NCBI GenBank assembly: GCA_036702865.1
Contig: DATNQD010000043.1
Span: 1 to 64,000 of the forward strand
Direction: 5' to 3'
From: Trichocoleus sp.
GTDB lineage: Bacteria > Cyanobacteriota > Cyanobacteriia > Elainellales > Elainellaceae
DNA length: 64,000 nucleotides
Each line of letters starts with the position of its first letter. Within the stretch, counting starts at the first letter, position 1. Of this stretch, positions 37,069 through 45,970 are shown piece after piece. The notes under the pieces are model-generated. The model was not told the DNA's origin, made no database searches, and was given only the letters and a program-made list of their open reading frames with translations. A program made the translations under genes and the position numbers.

Positions 37069-38337
37069 ATGCTTCGCTCTGTTGCGCGTCGACTGAGGCT
37101 TATTCTGTTTGGCGGTATACTTCTGAGCATTCTGGGTTATCTGGGAATGCAACCTTTGACGAGATTGCTTGCCCAACCTGCTCGACCCAGTGATCCAACT
37201 CCAATGGAAGCTGTCGCGCTCGATTCTCGCCTTGTGGATGCCAACACTCGTTTTGGGTTCAAGCTGTTTGCTCAGGTGTTTCAGCGTGGCGATAAGAATG
37301 TGCTGATTTCACCCGCGAGTGTCGCGATCGTGCTGGGCATGACCCACAACGGTGCCAGTGGACAGACTCAGCATGCAATGCAGCAAACCCTTGCCTTCGA
37401 GGGGATGAGTTTAGAGCAGGTCAATCAAGCCAATCAAGCTTTGCTGTCGCAGATTCAAAATGCAGATGCAGAGGTGACGCTGACGATTGCCAATTCGCTG
37501 TGGGCAATGGCAGGACTCACGTTTCAGCCGGACTTTGTCCAGCACAATCAAACTTTTTATGCGGCTGATATCACCCAACTCGACTTTAGCCATCCTGATG
37601 CAGCCGATCGCATTAATGCCTGGGTCAACAACAAGACAGCAGGAAAAATTCCCGAAATCGTTGGACAAATCAACCCAAACGATATCTTGTTTTTAATCAA
37701 CGCCATCTACTTTAAGGGCAACTGGACAACTCCCTTCAATCCATCCAATACGATCGATCGTCCTTTTCATCTTGCCGATGGCTCGGTTAAATCTCATCCT
37801 TTCATGAGTCAGCCAGGACGCTACAGTTACCTGGAAACCGACCAATTTCAAGCCATTCAGCTCCCCTACGGCAAAAAACGCTGGCAGATGTTGCTCTTTT
37901 TGCCCAAACCTAATTCTGATCTGACTCGCTTTGCTCAAAGCCTCACTTCTGAAAACTGGCAGACCTGGATGCATCGCTTTATGGTGAGTCCTGGCATAAT
38001 CCAACTCCCCCGCTTCCGCCTGGAATATGGGCTTAGCCTGGTTGATGCCCTGAAAGCACTGGGAATGAGCATTGCCTTCGATCCAGATCACGCCGACTTT
38101 GCTGCCATGACCGATCGCCCTGCCTATATCAGCGAGGTGCAGCACAAAACCTTTATGGAAGTGAACGAAGCCGGAACCGAAGCCGCCGCCGCCACCTCTG
38201 TCACAGTCACCACCCGCGCTGCCCTGCCCCAACCTCCTTTCCAAATGACCGTCGATCGCCCATTTTTCTATGCGATTCAAGACGAAACAACGGGAACGAT
38301 CTTATTTACGGGAGCGATCGGGGAGCCAGAAGGGTAA
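37069..38337 (+). CDS. Serpin (serine protease inhibitor)
   Basis: 422 residues: an N-terminal basic-hydrophobic segment (8-28, signal anchor or signal peptide) and a full serpin domain (about 50-418). Family marks include NVLISPASVAIVLGM, NSLWAM, INAWVNNKTAGKIPEIV, NAIYFKGNW (211-219) and the C-terminal DRPFFYAIQDETTGTILFTG. The reactive-centre hinge EAGTEAAAAT (367-376) is the small-residue type of inhibitory serpins; counting Gly369 as P15 places P1-P1' at Arg383-Ala384, so trypsin-like proteases would be targets. The loop before DRPF is four residues longer than in alpha1-antitrypsin, so P1 is uncertain. Probably periplasmic or surface located. Confidence 0.93.
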   Translation: MLRSVARRLRLILFGGILLSILGYLGMQPLTRLLAQPARPSDPTPMEAVALDSRLVDANTRFGFKLFAQVFQRGDKNVLISPASVAIVLGMTHNGASGQTQHAMQQTLAFEGMSLEQVNQANQALLSQIQNADAEVTLTIANSLWAMAGLTFQPDFVQHNQTFYAADITQLDFSHPDAADRINAWVNNKTAGKIPEIVGQINPNDILFLINAIYFKGNWTTPFNPSNTIDRPFHLADGSVKSHPFMSQPGRYSYLETDQFQAIQLPYGKKRWQMLLFLPKPNSDLTRFAQSLTSENWQTWMHRFMVSPGIIQLPRFRLEYGLSLVDALKALGMSIAFDPDHADFAAMTDRPAYISEVQHKTFMEVNEAGTEAAAATSVTVTTRAALPQPPFQMTVDRPFFYAIQDETTGTILFTGAIGEPEG

Positions 38338-38419
38338 GGAGGGAAGAGAGCTATCCCTTATTCTGCCTATCATTTACCCCCTGCTATAGCATTAAATAAA
38401 GGGCACAGGCTGGAGAACC

Positions 38420-38770
38420 ATGAACGACGATCGCTATGGGGAGCAAGATCTAAGACGATTGCAGATGTTTTTTTATTTAGTTCCGGTGTTAGGGTTTTTC
38501 CCGGCACTTTGGGCACTGTATCGGCAGTCAAACAATCGGGAACAGCGGCAGGTCAGTCAGTTGGCAGTGAAGCTGGCATTGGGGTGGCTACTGGGTAATC
38601 TGCTGCTGCAAGGGGGAATACAGATGGCGGATTCGTTGACGTTGCCCTTGCTTATCCTGTCGAGTTTGCTTACTTCAGGTTATTTTCTAGTTAATATTTG
38701 GCTGATGGTACGTCTTTGGCAGCGTAAATCGCTATATCTGCCTGGATTAAGCCGGAAAAACGATCGCTGA
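38420..38770 (+). CDS. Small three-helix membrane protein of unknown function
   Basis: 116 residues with three to four membrane helices (about 13-33, 49-66, 70-100). A charged MNDDRYGEQDLRR N-terminus and an Arg/Lys-rich C-terminus would face the cytoplasm. No family is recognised. It precedes the LCP gene by 132 bp in the same direction, so a role in envelope synthesis is possible but only by context. Confidence 0.65.
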   Translation: MNDDRYGEQDLRRLQMFFYLVPVLGFFPALWALYRQSNNREQRQVSQLAVKLALGWLLGNLLLQGGIQMADSLTLPLLILSSLLTSGYFLVNIWLMVRLWQRKSLYLPGLSRKNDR

Positions 38771-38902
38771 TTGAAATTGAAGATTTTTTGGTCAATATTT
38801 TGATCAGCATTGGTGATCTTCTTCTAGAATTGGGTCATTCTGCTGCCGGGTCAGCGATCGTTGCGCTAAATCTGGTAATTGATTGAGTGTGTGAGGAAAT
38901 TT

Positions 38903-40480
38903 GTGTCCACGAATTTGTCTGACTCTGCCCCCGGTTCTGCTCCTGTTACTTCATCCCATCAATGGCGTTGGCTCTGGCTGATATTAGGTCTAGTTGGGGT
39001 GGCGGGTATTTCTGCCTCAGCAGGCGCACTGTTAGCAGTTGCAATTTCGGGTACGCCGCTGCTGCAAAGTAAGTTGAGCCTAGAAGACGCAAAAGTCTTT
39101 AATCAAAAAGAACCGATCACTACAGGAATGAGTCTGCGGCTGCCGCAATTGACGCGCCCAGTCAACATCATGGTTTTGGGGATTAAAGTTCTGGCTTCCG
39201 AGACAGAAGACGCGCCGCCGGAGTCGCGCAATTTGAGCTACGATCCGGTGGTTAATTCGCTAAACGGCTTAGCCGACTCGATGCTGCTGGTGCGATTCAA
39301 TCCACCCGAACACCAGCTTGTTGTAATGTCGCTGCCTCGTGATACAAGAACCTGGGTTGAAGGGGGCGGTCTAACAAAACTTAATGAAGCAAATGTTTAT
39401 GGCGGACCTGCGTTAGCCGCGCGATCGGTCAGCGATTTGTTAGGCGGAGTGGGAATCGATCGCTATATCCGCATTAACGTTCAAGGGGTGGAAAAACTGA
39501 TTGATGCGCTGGGTGGCATTACGGTCAACGTCCCCCAGGATATGTACTACAAGGATGATACGCAACACCTCTATATTGATCTTAAGAAAGGAGAACAGCA
39601 CCTAAACGGCGCAAAGGCTGTTCAATTCTTGCGATTTCGCTATGACCAGAATGGGGACATTGGCAGAGTACAGCGGCAGCAGATGTTTATGCGTGCCCTG
39701 ATCGAGCAAGCTCTGAAGCCTTCAACCCTGGGACGACTGCCGCAAGTTCTTTCAGTGATTCAGACGAATATTGATACCAACCTGAGTGTAGAAGAACTAC
39801 TAGCGCTGGCGGGTTTTGCCGCTCAAACTAATCGTCCCAATGTACAGATGCTCATGCTGCCCGGAGATTTTAGCTCTGCCTCAGAGTTTGATCTCAGCTA
39901 CTGGCTACCTAACCACAGCAAGATTGCTCAACTGATGCAGCAGTATTTTGGGTTAACGAATGTTGATCCAGTGGTAAGCGCGCTTTCCAGCAATGCCACG
40001 ATCGCCGTTCAAGATAGCACCGGAGAAGATGCCACCGTACAAGAGCTGCTGAATACCTTGAAGGATAAGGGCTACGCGAATCTCTATGTAGATAACCCCT
40101 GGAATGAGCCATTGGCAACAACCCAGATTGTGGCACAGAGCGGCGATTTGAGTAGCGCAGAAGCAATTCAGCAGTCGTTAGGGTTTGGAGAAGTGCTGGT
40201 GGAGAGTACAGGAGACTTGCAATCGGATGTGACGATCCGCTTAGGACAAGATGCCCTTCAGCCTACGCAGCCTGTTGCCGCACCGACGCCTGAGCTTCAG
40301 ACACCAAAGACAGAGCCAGAAGCAGAGCGATCGATCCCCACACCTGCTGCCTCTCCCACACCGTCATTTAGCCCAATCCCTGAGGCAATGCCCGTTCAAC
40401 CGTCTCTTGTTCCTGAAGCAACGCCCACACCAATTGAAAAGCCAATTCCAAAGGTTTCACCCGTACCACTTGCTCAGTAA
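38903..40480 (+). CDS. LytR-CpsA-Psr (LCP) family protein
   Basis: 525 residues from a GTG at 38903, chosen because GAGGAAA lies just upstream; the frame also opens at a TTG at 38879. One N-terminal membrane helix (about 24-50) anchors an extracytoplasmic LCP domain (about 90-300): ADSMLLVRF, SLPRDTRTWV, KLNEANVYGG, DALGGITVNVP, LNGAKAVQFLRFRYD and GDIGRVQRQQ with the conserved arginines and aspartates that bind polyprenyl pyrophosphate. A LytR_C-like domain (about 355-460) and a Pro/Thr-rich tail follow. LCP proteins attach glycopolymers to peptidoglycan; the acceptor here is unknown. wecB 7 kb upstream supplies UDP-ManNAc, possibly related. Confidence 0.93.
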   Translation: MSTNLSDSAPGSAPVTSSHQWRWLWLILGLVGVAGISASAGALLAVAISGTPLLQSKLSLEDAKVFNQKEPITTGMSLRLPQLTRPVNIMVLGIKVLASETEDAPPESRNLSYDPVVNSLNGLADSMLLVRFNPPEHQLVVMSLPRDTRTWVEGGGLTKLNEANVYGGPALAARSVSDLLGGVGIDRYIRINVQGVEKLIDALGGITVNVPQDMYYKDDTQHLYIDLKKGEQHLNGAKAVQFLRFRYDQNGDIGRVQRQQMFMRALIEQALKPSTLGRLPQVLSVIQTNIDTNLSVEELLALAGFAAQTNRPNVQMLMLPGDFSSASEFDLSYWLPNHSKIAQLMQQYFGLTNVDPVVSALSSNATIAVQDSTGEDATVQELLNTLKDKGYANLYVDNPWNEPLATTQIVAQSGDLSSAEAIQQSLGFGEVLVESTGDLQSDVTIRLGQDALQPTQPVAAPTPELQTPKTEPEAERSIPTPAASPTPSFSPIPEAMPVQPSLVPEATPTPIEKPIPKVSPVPLAQ

Positions 40481-40520
40481 ATGACACAGAGAAAATGACA
40501 CAGAGAAAATGACACAGAGA
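40481..40520. repeat. 14-bp tandem repeat, three copies
   Basis: ATGACACAGAGAAA is repeated at 40481-40494, 40495-40508 and 40509-40520 (last copy short), beginning at the base after the LCP stop codon. Confidence 0.9.
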
Positions 40521-40692
40521 GCCAGGTTGCATTGTCCTCCATATTAAGCGGTTGGAGCAGATTCAACTGATTTTAGGTTCCCCTAAACTTGCTGAAAAAG
40601 GTGACTTAGAGTTGCGCAATTCTTCCCTGATCAGGGAATGCTAGAGGAGATCGGGCGCATTTTCAATGTCTTCAAACTAAACGCAATTTTTT

Positions 40693-41892
40693 ATGCTACT
40701 TGATAATAAGAAACAGGATATTCTTGGCAGATTAGTCATTAACAATCAAGACTTAGATTTTTTGGAGTCAACTCTATCAGAGTTTAATATTTTTGAAGCA
40801 ATTGGAATTATCAGACAAGAAATTAAACATTCTAATTTTCTCGCTTTTTTACTTAATCCATCAGAGAGCCATCGATTAAGTGATCTGTTTCTCAAAAAAC
40901 TGTTAATTTGTGCATTGCTCAACTCAGAAAATGCGTCTTTGAGTCCTATAGAAGTTGACATTGCAGATTTAGAAGATGCAGAAATCCGACGAGAGTGGAA
41001 GAATATTGATATTTTAATTTATTCTCCAGCTAACAAATTGGTTTTTGCGATTGAAAACAAAGTAGATTCTTCAGAACATTCCAATCAGTTAGCAAGATAC
41101 AGAGAAACAGTTTCTATAGAGTTTCCTGAGTGTCGAAAAATCTTTTTGTACCTGACAAAAGAAGGACATCTAGCCTCTGATGCAGAATGGTTATCCCTGA
41201 GCTATCGGGAAGTTATAGGTGTGATTGAATCAATCTGCAATCAAAATCGATCGACCATCGGTGATGATGTTTATACCTTAATGAGTCATTACGTTAGTCT
41301 TGTCAAGAGACATCTTATGAGTAACTCAGATATTGCAAAGCTGTGTCAGAAAATCTATAAGCAACATCGACAAGCTCTTGATCTAATTTATGAACATCGC
41401 CCAGACTTACAGTCAGAAGTTTCCGAGTTCATTCAGCAAATTATTCAAGATAGTATAGAGGCAGAAGTTGAGAGAGACGATAGCAGCAAGCAGTTTATTC
41501 GGTTTGCGCCAAAAGAATGGGATGATCTGGCTTTCCAAAAGACCTGTCCTGGATGGACAAGCAGTCAGCGTGTTTTATTATTCGAGTTTGTGAACGAGCC
41601 TCAATATCTGGGATTGGATCTAGTTATTGGTCCAAGTGGTGGAGAACTTAAACAAGCGATTTTTAAGACCATAAAAGAACTGAAAATTGCTGGTCTGACG
41701 AGAAGTAAGTTAAAAGAGACAGGATGGAGTCATATTTGGAAGCAAAGGATTCTTGATTTCTCAGATTATGGGGATAGTGATTTAGAAAGCCTACAAGAGA
41801 AAATTGAATCCTTCTGGAAAAAGTATCTCAACAATGAGATAAAGCTGATTCGTCAAGCTATCGCTCAATTAAAGCTAGACCCAAGACCCTAG
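40693..41892 (+). CDS. PD-(D/E)XK nuclease family protein (PDDEXK_4 type)
   Basis: 399 residues. The N-terminal third has the family signature: EIKHSNFLAFLLNP (43-56) and SHRLSDLFLKKLL, then catalytic residues in NIDILIY (D106), AIENKVD (E121, K123) and NQLARY (Q132). This arrangement fits the PDDEXK_4 nucleases often found as lone genes or in defence and restriction islands. The C-terminal 200 residues are unassigned. The gene is visibly richer in A and T than its neighbours (many AAA, ATT, TTA codons) and has no CGATCG-dense stretches, suggesting recent transfer. It stands alone between spacers; DNA cleavage is inferred from the motifs. Confidence 0.82.
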   Translation: MLLDNKKQDILGRLVINNQDLDFLESTLSEFNIFEAIGIIRQEIKHSNFLAFLLNPSESHRLSDLFLKKLLICALLNSENASLSPIEVDIADLEDAEIRREWKNIDILIYSPANKLVFAIENKVDSSEHSNQLARYRETVSIEFPECRKIFLYLTKEGHLASDAEWLSLSYREVIGVIESICNQNRSTIGDDVYTLMSHYVSLVKRHLMSNSDIAKLCQKIYKQHRQALDLIYEHRPDLQSEVSEFIQQIIQDSIEAEVERDDSSKQFIRFAPKEWDDLAFQKTCPGWTSSQRVLLFEFVNEPQYLGLDLVIGPSGGELKQAIFKTIKELKIAGLTRSKLKETGWSHIWKQRILDFSDYGDSDLESLQEKIESFWKKYLNNEIKLIRQAIAQLKLDPRP

Positions 41893-42105
41893 CAGATCAA
41901 AGCAATAACGCCATTTAGAGCATTGAATCAAGGTTGTATTGATAGAAAGTCTGTTGCGGCTCGATCGATTCTGCTAAATTCCTGACAGGATCAGACAGGG
42001 GTAAGGGCGAGGCATTTGCAGCAAAACGGTTGCACTGATTAGAACACATTGGCGCAAATGCTTCCCCCCTACGCGAGGATGCCAAACTCTGATGAATGAT
42101 TCAGG

Positions 42106-44007
42106 TTAGCGCACAATGCCTGAATGGCCTGAGATTTCGCCGATCGGTTCACAGCGTCCCCCTAAGTATTTCGCCAGGAATTCTTCTGCAACAGCATAGA
42201 AGTGAAGGCGGTTTTCAGGACGCGCAAAGCCATGTCCCTCGTCAGTGTAAAGCGCATATTCGACTGGCTTGCCTGCTTTCTGCATTGCTTCTACAATCTG
42301 ATCGCTTTCGGCTTGTTTGACTCGCGGATCGTTGGCTCCTTGACCAATCAATAAGGGTTTCTGGATCCGATCGATAAAAAACAGGGGCGATCGAGATTTG
42401 AGGAATTCTGCTTCGGTGTCAAGATTGCCAACCCGGTGATAGAACTGTGCTTTGAGCGGCTCCCAGTAGGGCGGAATGCTCTGCATCAACGTAATCAGGC
42501 TGCTAGGTCCCACAATATCCACGCCTGCGGCAAATACGTCTGGGGTGAAGGTCAGACCAACTAACGTCGCATAGCCGCCATAAGAGCCACCCATAATTGC
42601 CACTTTTGCAGGATCGGCAATGCCCTGTTGGGTGAGCCAGTTGACGCCATCCAGCAAATCATCGTGCATTTTAGCTGCCCATTCTCGGTTTCCAGCATTC
42701 AAAAAGGCTTTGCCATAGCCAGTCGAGCCTCGGAAATTGATTTGCAGTACCGCATAGCCCCGATTTGCTAACCACTGTGCCTCTGGATCATAGCCCCAGG
42801 TATCTCTTGCCCAGGGCCCACCATGCACCAATAAAACAGCGGGTAAGTTTTTGGCAGGAAGATTAGCAGGAAGAGTGAGATAACCATGAATCGTTAGCCC
42901 ATCCCTGGCATCATAAGAAACAGGCTGCATGGATGTGAGCGGCTGTGTTTCCAGAATTGGTTTATTGCTAAAAAGCAGCGTACTCTCTTTTGTTGCCCGA
43001 TCGTACAAATAGTAATACACCGGACCATCATCAGTGGTGTATGAAACAAGCCAGCGATCGTCTGCCAAAGTGCGGCTACTAATGCCATATTCACCCGATC
43101 GAACTTGAGAAATTGCCTCAAAATCGGCTGCGATGCTGGAGTCTAAAATCTGCCATTCCAGTTTGTCTTTGTAGAAGGCAACAGCTTGTAGGACGCGGCT
43201 TGTAGGATGAGTGACAATGCCACCCACATCATATTGTGGATCTTCAGCAATTACGGTTTCTTGCTTCGTCGCCAGATCAAGCGCGAGTAGACGCTGAGCG
43301 TTGAAATCATGATTGCCAATGATATAGAGCGTTTTGCCATCGAGCGAAAATTCTGCCGGAGATCCCTCATCTTCAGCTCCCCAGTGACGCAGGTTTTCCC
43401 AGTCCTGATCGATCGTTTCCCGGTACAGCAGATCCGATCCACCATCGGCAGTTGCAGCAACGGCTGCCCGAATTTGAAACTGAGCGTCTGATGTCCAACT
43501 AACAATATTTCCAGGGTTGGCAGTATCAAACTCCACTGCTCCAGTGTTGAGATTCACTCGATACACATCAAACACTTGAGGGTTGTTTAAGTTGAGCGCT
43601 ACCAACAGCTGATCAGGGAAATGAGGATCAAGCTCGATCGGTTGAGCTTTTACACCCTGAAAGGGAGTCAGATCACGGACGAGATTGGTGTGAATATCAA
43701 CTAAATAGCAATGAAAATTCTCATCACCATCAGCATCTTGCATGTAGATCAAATGATTACCGTCATACGTCCAGAAATACATCCGGATGCCCCGCTTTTT
43801 GTCTGCGGTCAGCTGGTGATCGTCTTCCTGCCCGATTGTGCGGAGCCAGACCTGCAAAACATCTTTTTCATCCGGAGCAACATAAGCAAGGTACTTGCCA
43901 TCTGGTGAAAGCTGCGGACGAGCACGCTCTGGGTTACCAAACAGAATCTCACGCGGAATGAGAGGAGGCAATTGAGTTAACAAGGGGGATTCAGTTGCAG
44001 TTTGCAT
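42106..44007 (-). CDS. S9 family serine peptidase (acylaminoacyl-peptidase/prolyl oligopeptidase type)
   Basis: 633 residues: an N-terminal beta-propeller (about 20-350, repeated S-P-D-G-K blades such as PQLSPDGKYLAYVA) and an alpha/beta hydrolase domain (about 365-615). The catalytic triad is visible as S475 in GGSYGG, D560 in GANDPRV and H592 in DEGHGF, with the oxyanion HGGPW (395-399). It removes short N-terminal peptides or acylated residues in the cytosol; no signal peptide. Length and layout are normal for the family. No operon partners: the acyltransferase gene follows 158 bp away on the same strand, upstream. Confidence 0.93.
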   Translation of the reverse strand: MQTATESPLLTQLPPLIPREILFGNPERARPQLSPDGKYLAYVAPDEKDVLQVWLRTIGQEDDHQLTADKKRGIRMYFWTYDGNHLIYMQDADGDENFHCYLVDIHTNLVRDLTPFQGVKAQPIELDPHFPDQLLVALNLNNPQVFDVYRVNLNTGAVEFDTANPGNIVSWTSDAQFQIRAAVAATADGGSDLLYRETIDQDWENLRHWGAEDEGSPAEFSLDGKTLYIIGNHDFNAQRLLALDLATKQETVIAEDPQYDVGGIVTHPTSRVLQAVAFYKDKLEWQILDSSIAADFEAISQVRSGEYGISSRTLADDRWLVSYTTDDGPVYYYLYDRATKESTLLFSNKPILETQPLTSMQPVSYDARDGLTIHGYLTLPANLPAKNLPAVLLVHGGPWARDTWGYDPEAQWLANRGYAVLQINFRGSTGYGKAFLNAGNREWAAKMHDDLLDGVNWLTQQGIADPAKVAIMGGSYGGYATLVGLTFTPDVFAAGVDIVGPSSLITLMQSIPPYWEPLKAQFYHRVGNLDTEAEFLKSRSPLFFIDRIQKPLLIGQGANDPRVKQAESDQIVEAMQKAGKPVEYALYTDEGHGFARPENRLHFYAVAEEFLAKYLGGRCEPIGEISGHSGIVR

Positions 44008-44165
44008 GATGGCGGAAACTTGTTCTGTGACGAAAAATACTCTTTTAGGGTAACAAGTCCTTGGGAAGGCAGCAGGGAACCAAAGTCAGCGACTCATTTT
44101 GAATGAACAGGATTAAGCAATGTTTGTGCTGAAGCTTTGAACGGTTGTGATGAAACTCCAGGTTT

Positions 44166-45332
44166 TTATGGTTTGGCTTTCCGCTGCCGTAATCGATCGA
44201 TCACACTCTGCAAGTTCGATCGCATTTGCTGGGCTTTTTGGTAAGTTTCTGTCCGTACCTGCCATGATTTTGAGGCAGAAGGCTGACCTTCCCAAGTTTT
44301 TTGTACTGGCTGAATAACATAGCGCAGACGGGTTCGGTTTGCCCAAACTCCCATTGACGGAAATAGCAGGAAAAGCAGCAGCAGAGGGGAAAGGGGAAAG
44401 ATTGGCATCCCTAACCACCGCGCCACCCGCTTCAGGTTAATCGTCCAGGGGTGTAAATACTCATTACCCAGGCAAACAACAGGTAAGATGGGCAACTGAT
44501 ACTGATTGCTCAACCGAATAAAACTTGGATCAAAGGTTTGTAGCTGATATCGATATCGCCACCCTTTAACCAATCCGCGCCAGCCTTCAGGTGCATACAA
44601 AATTGCAGAAGCCGAACCTTGTTTCTGTTCCAAGTCGATCGCTTTATTCTCAAGACTGGCTCTCTTCACTGCCGCCTCAAAATCTTCTGTCTTGGCGCGA
44701 ATTCCCCCTAAAATCTGCGACCACCCGGCCGGAAGCCACCAGCGCAACCAAGGATGATCAAAAAAGATTTCGTGAGCGACAGGCTGCGGTAACCGATCGC
44801 AATTTTCACTCAGCAACACACCCAGCCCGACAATGTCCCACGGAAAGCACATGCCAGCATGATTAATCGTCACCAGCAAAGAGCCAGTTTGCGGTAGGTT
44901 CTCAATTTGGTGCAGTTCAGCCCGAAAATAATGTTTGAGAATTGGGGTCAAAATTTCTCGTCGAAAAGCCACTTGATACCGAGGATCGATCGCCCGATCA
45001 ACTGCTTGCGGTGCCCGACATCCTAATCGCAGCCAGCGCAGCAACAGCGCCAGATAAAATCCACCAGGGATCAGGAATAGCAGGTACTCTAACCAATTCC
45101 AGCCATCGCGATCGTCGTGATAATGCTGCCAGTGGCGGTTAAACAAAATTAGCCAGCCGGGAGGATACCAAAAACAGAACCAATCAAACCAGCGAAATGA
45201 GTAGGGAGCTAGTTCAGATTGAGCCGCTAACGGGGATTGGGGATAAGCAGAAACGCACTCGTCTACCTCGTGGATGGTTGACACATTAAGTGTTTCTGAA
45301 ATCGCTTGATTGGAATGTTGCCAATCTATCAT
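44166..45332 (-). CDS. PlsC-like acyltransferase (divergent LPLAT)
   Basis: 388 residues. A membrane-associated N-terminal part (helix about 80-100) precedes the acyltransferase domain (about 140-330). Motif I is NHAGMCFPWD, so His158 and Asp166 are separated by seven residues rather than the four of HX4D; motif III is PEGWRG (248-253), replacing PEGTR. This spacing resembles DGAT2-like and related LPLATs more than canonical PlsC. The likely reaction is acylation of a glycerolipid or other hydroxyl at the membrane. The C-terminus has a hydrophobic run (FPLSPLLLLFLLFP) and a basic tail. Substrate unknown. Confidence 0.8.
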   Translation of the reverse strand: MIDWQHSNQAISETLNVSTIHEVDECVSAYPQSPLAAQSELAPYSFRWFDWFCFWYPPGWLILFNRHWQHYHDDRDGWNWLEYLLFLIPGGFYLALLLRWLRLGCRAPQAVDRAIDPRYQVAFRREILTPILKHYFRAELHQIENLPQTGSLLVTINHAGMCFPWDIVGLGVLLSENCDRLPQPVAHEIFFDHPWLRWWLPAGWSQILGGIRAKTEDFEAAVKRASLENKAIDLEQKQGSASAILYAPEGWRGLVKGWRYRYQLQTFDPSFIRLSNQYQLPILPVVCLGNEYLHPWTINLKRVARWLGMPIFPLSPLLLLFLLFPSMGVWANRTRLRYVIQPVQKTWEGQPSASKSWQVRTETYQKAQQMRSNLQSVIDRLRQRKAKP

Positions 45333-45970
45333 TGTGTAAACCAGACAATTAGGTCAACAGGCAATTGATAAAGCAAGATTGAAGCTTAACGAAGATCCAA
45401 CTTTAGAGAAACATCGATCGAAAAATGTTACTCCAACTTAATAGCTAACTTTAAAGATTAAGCAAACCATTCTGTTATTCGTTCCTTAACTTATTCCAAA
45501 ATTATTAATGTCCCATTTTTGGCTATGACCTTTAATTATTAAAGTTAGCTCGCTGAAGCACATCCCTCAATCGGCAGAAATTGCTCATTGACGCATTCAC
45601 GAATCGTTCACTCAACTTAATGGGAGATTAAAAAATTGAATAAAGAAGTTCTACAGGTTTTCTTTAGCTAAACAGGCGATCGCTGACTAGTTCTTCTTTT
45701 CAGCTATCTATCTTTGGTTATGCACCGTACCAATGTTAGGGATGCTACCTTCCACGACAGAATCTATGTTCTATAATTCATATCAAATTTATCTAGTTTT
45801 TATTTCAGAAAACAAAAGGAAAAACTAGCAAAGGATCTATGCAAAGGATTTATTTCGCTAATATCTCAGCAGGGTGATCAACCCCTTTTACAGAATTTAA
45901 GTGAAGTGAGTAAGCGCGCAATATTGCTGTGTTAGCTGTGAATAACTATTAGGAGACTATTAGGAGAACG
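45333..45970. promoter_or_regulatory. 638-bp upstream region of the phosphoketolase gene with inverted repeats
   Basis: No gene. AGCTAACTTTAA (45443-45454) is repeated perfectly in inverse at 45539-45550 (TTAAAGTTAGCT), and the right copy overlaps the palindrome CTTTAAT-T-ATTAAAG (45530-45544). At 45945-45966 ACTATTAGGAG is repeated in tandem, giving two AGGAG ribosome sites before ATG 45971. Confidence 0.55.

Noticed and set aside
37693-38280. Reverse open frame of 195 codons inside the serpin gene
   Set aside because: Shadow of the serpin; Gly/His-rich composition and no homologous pattern.
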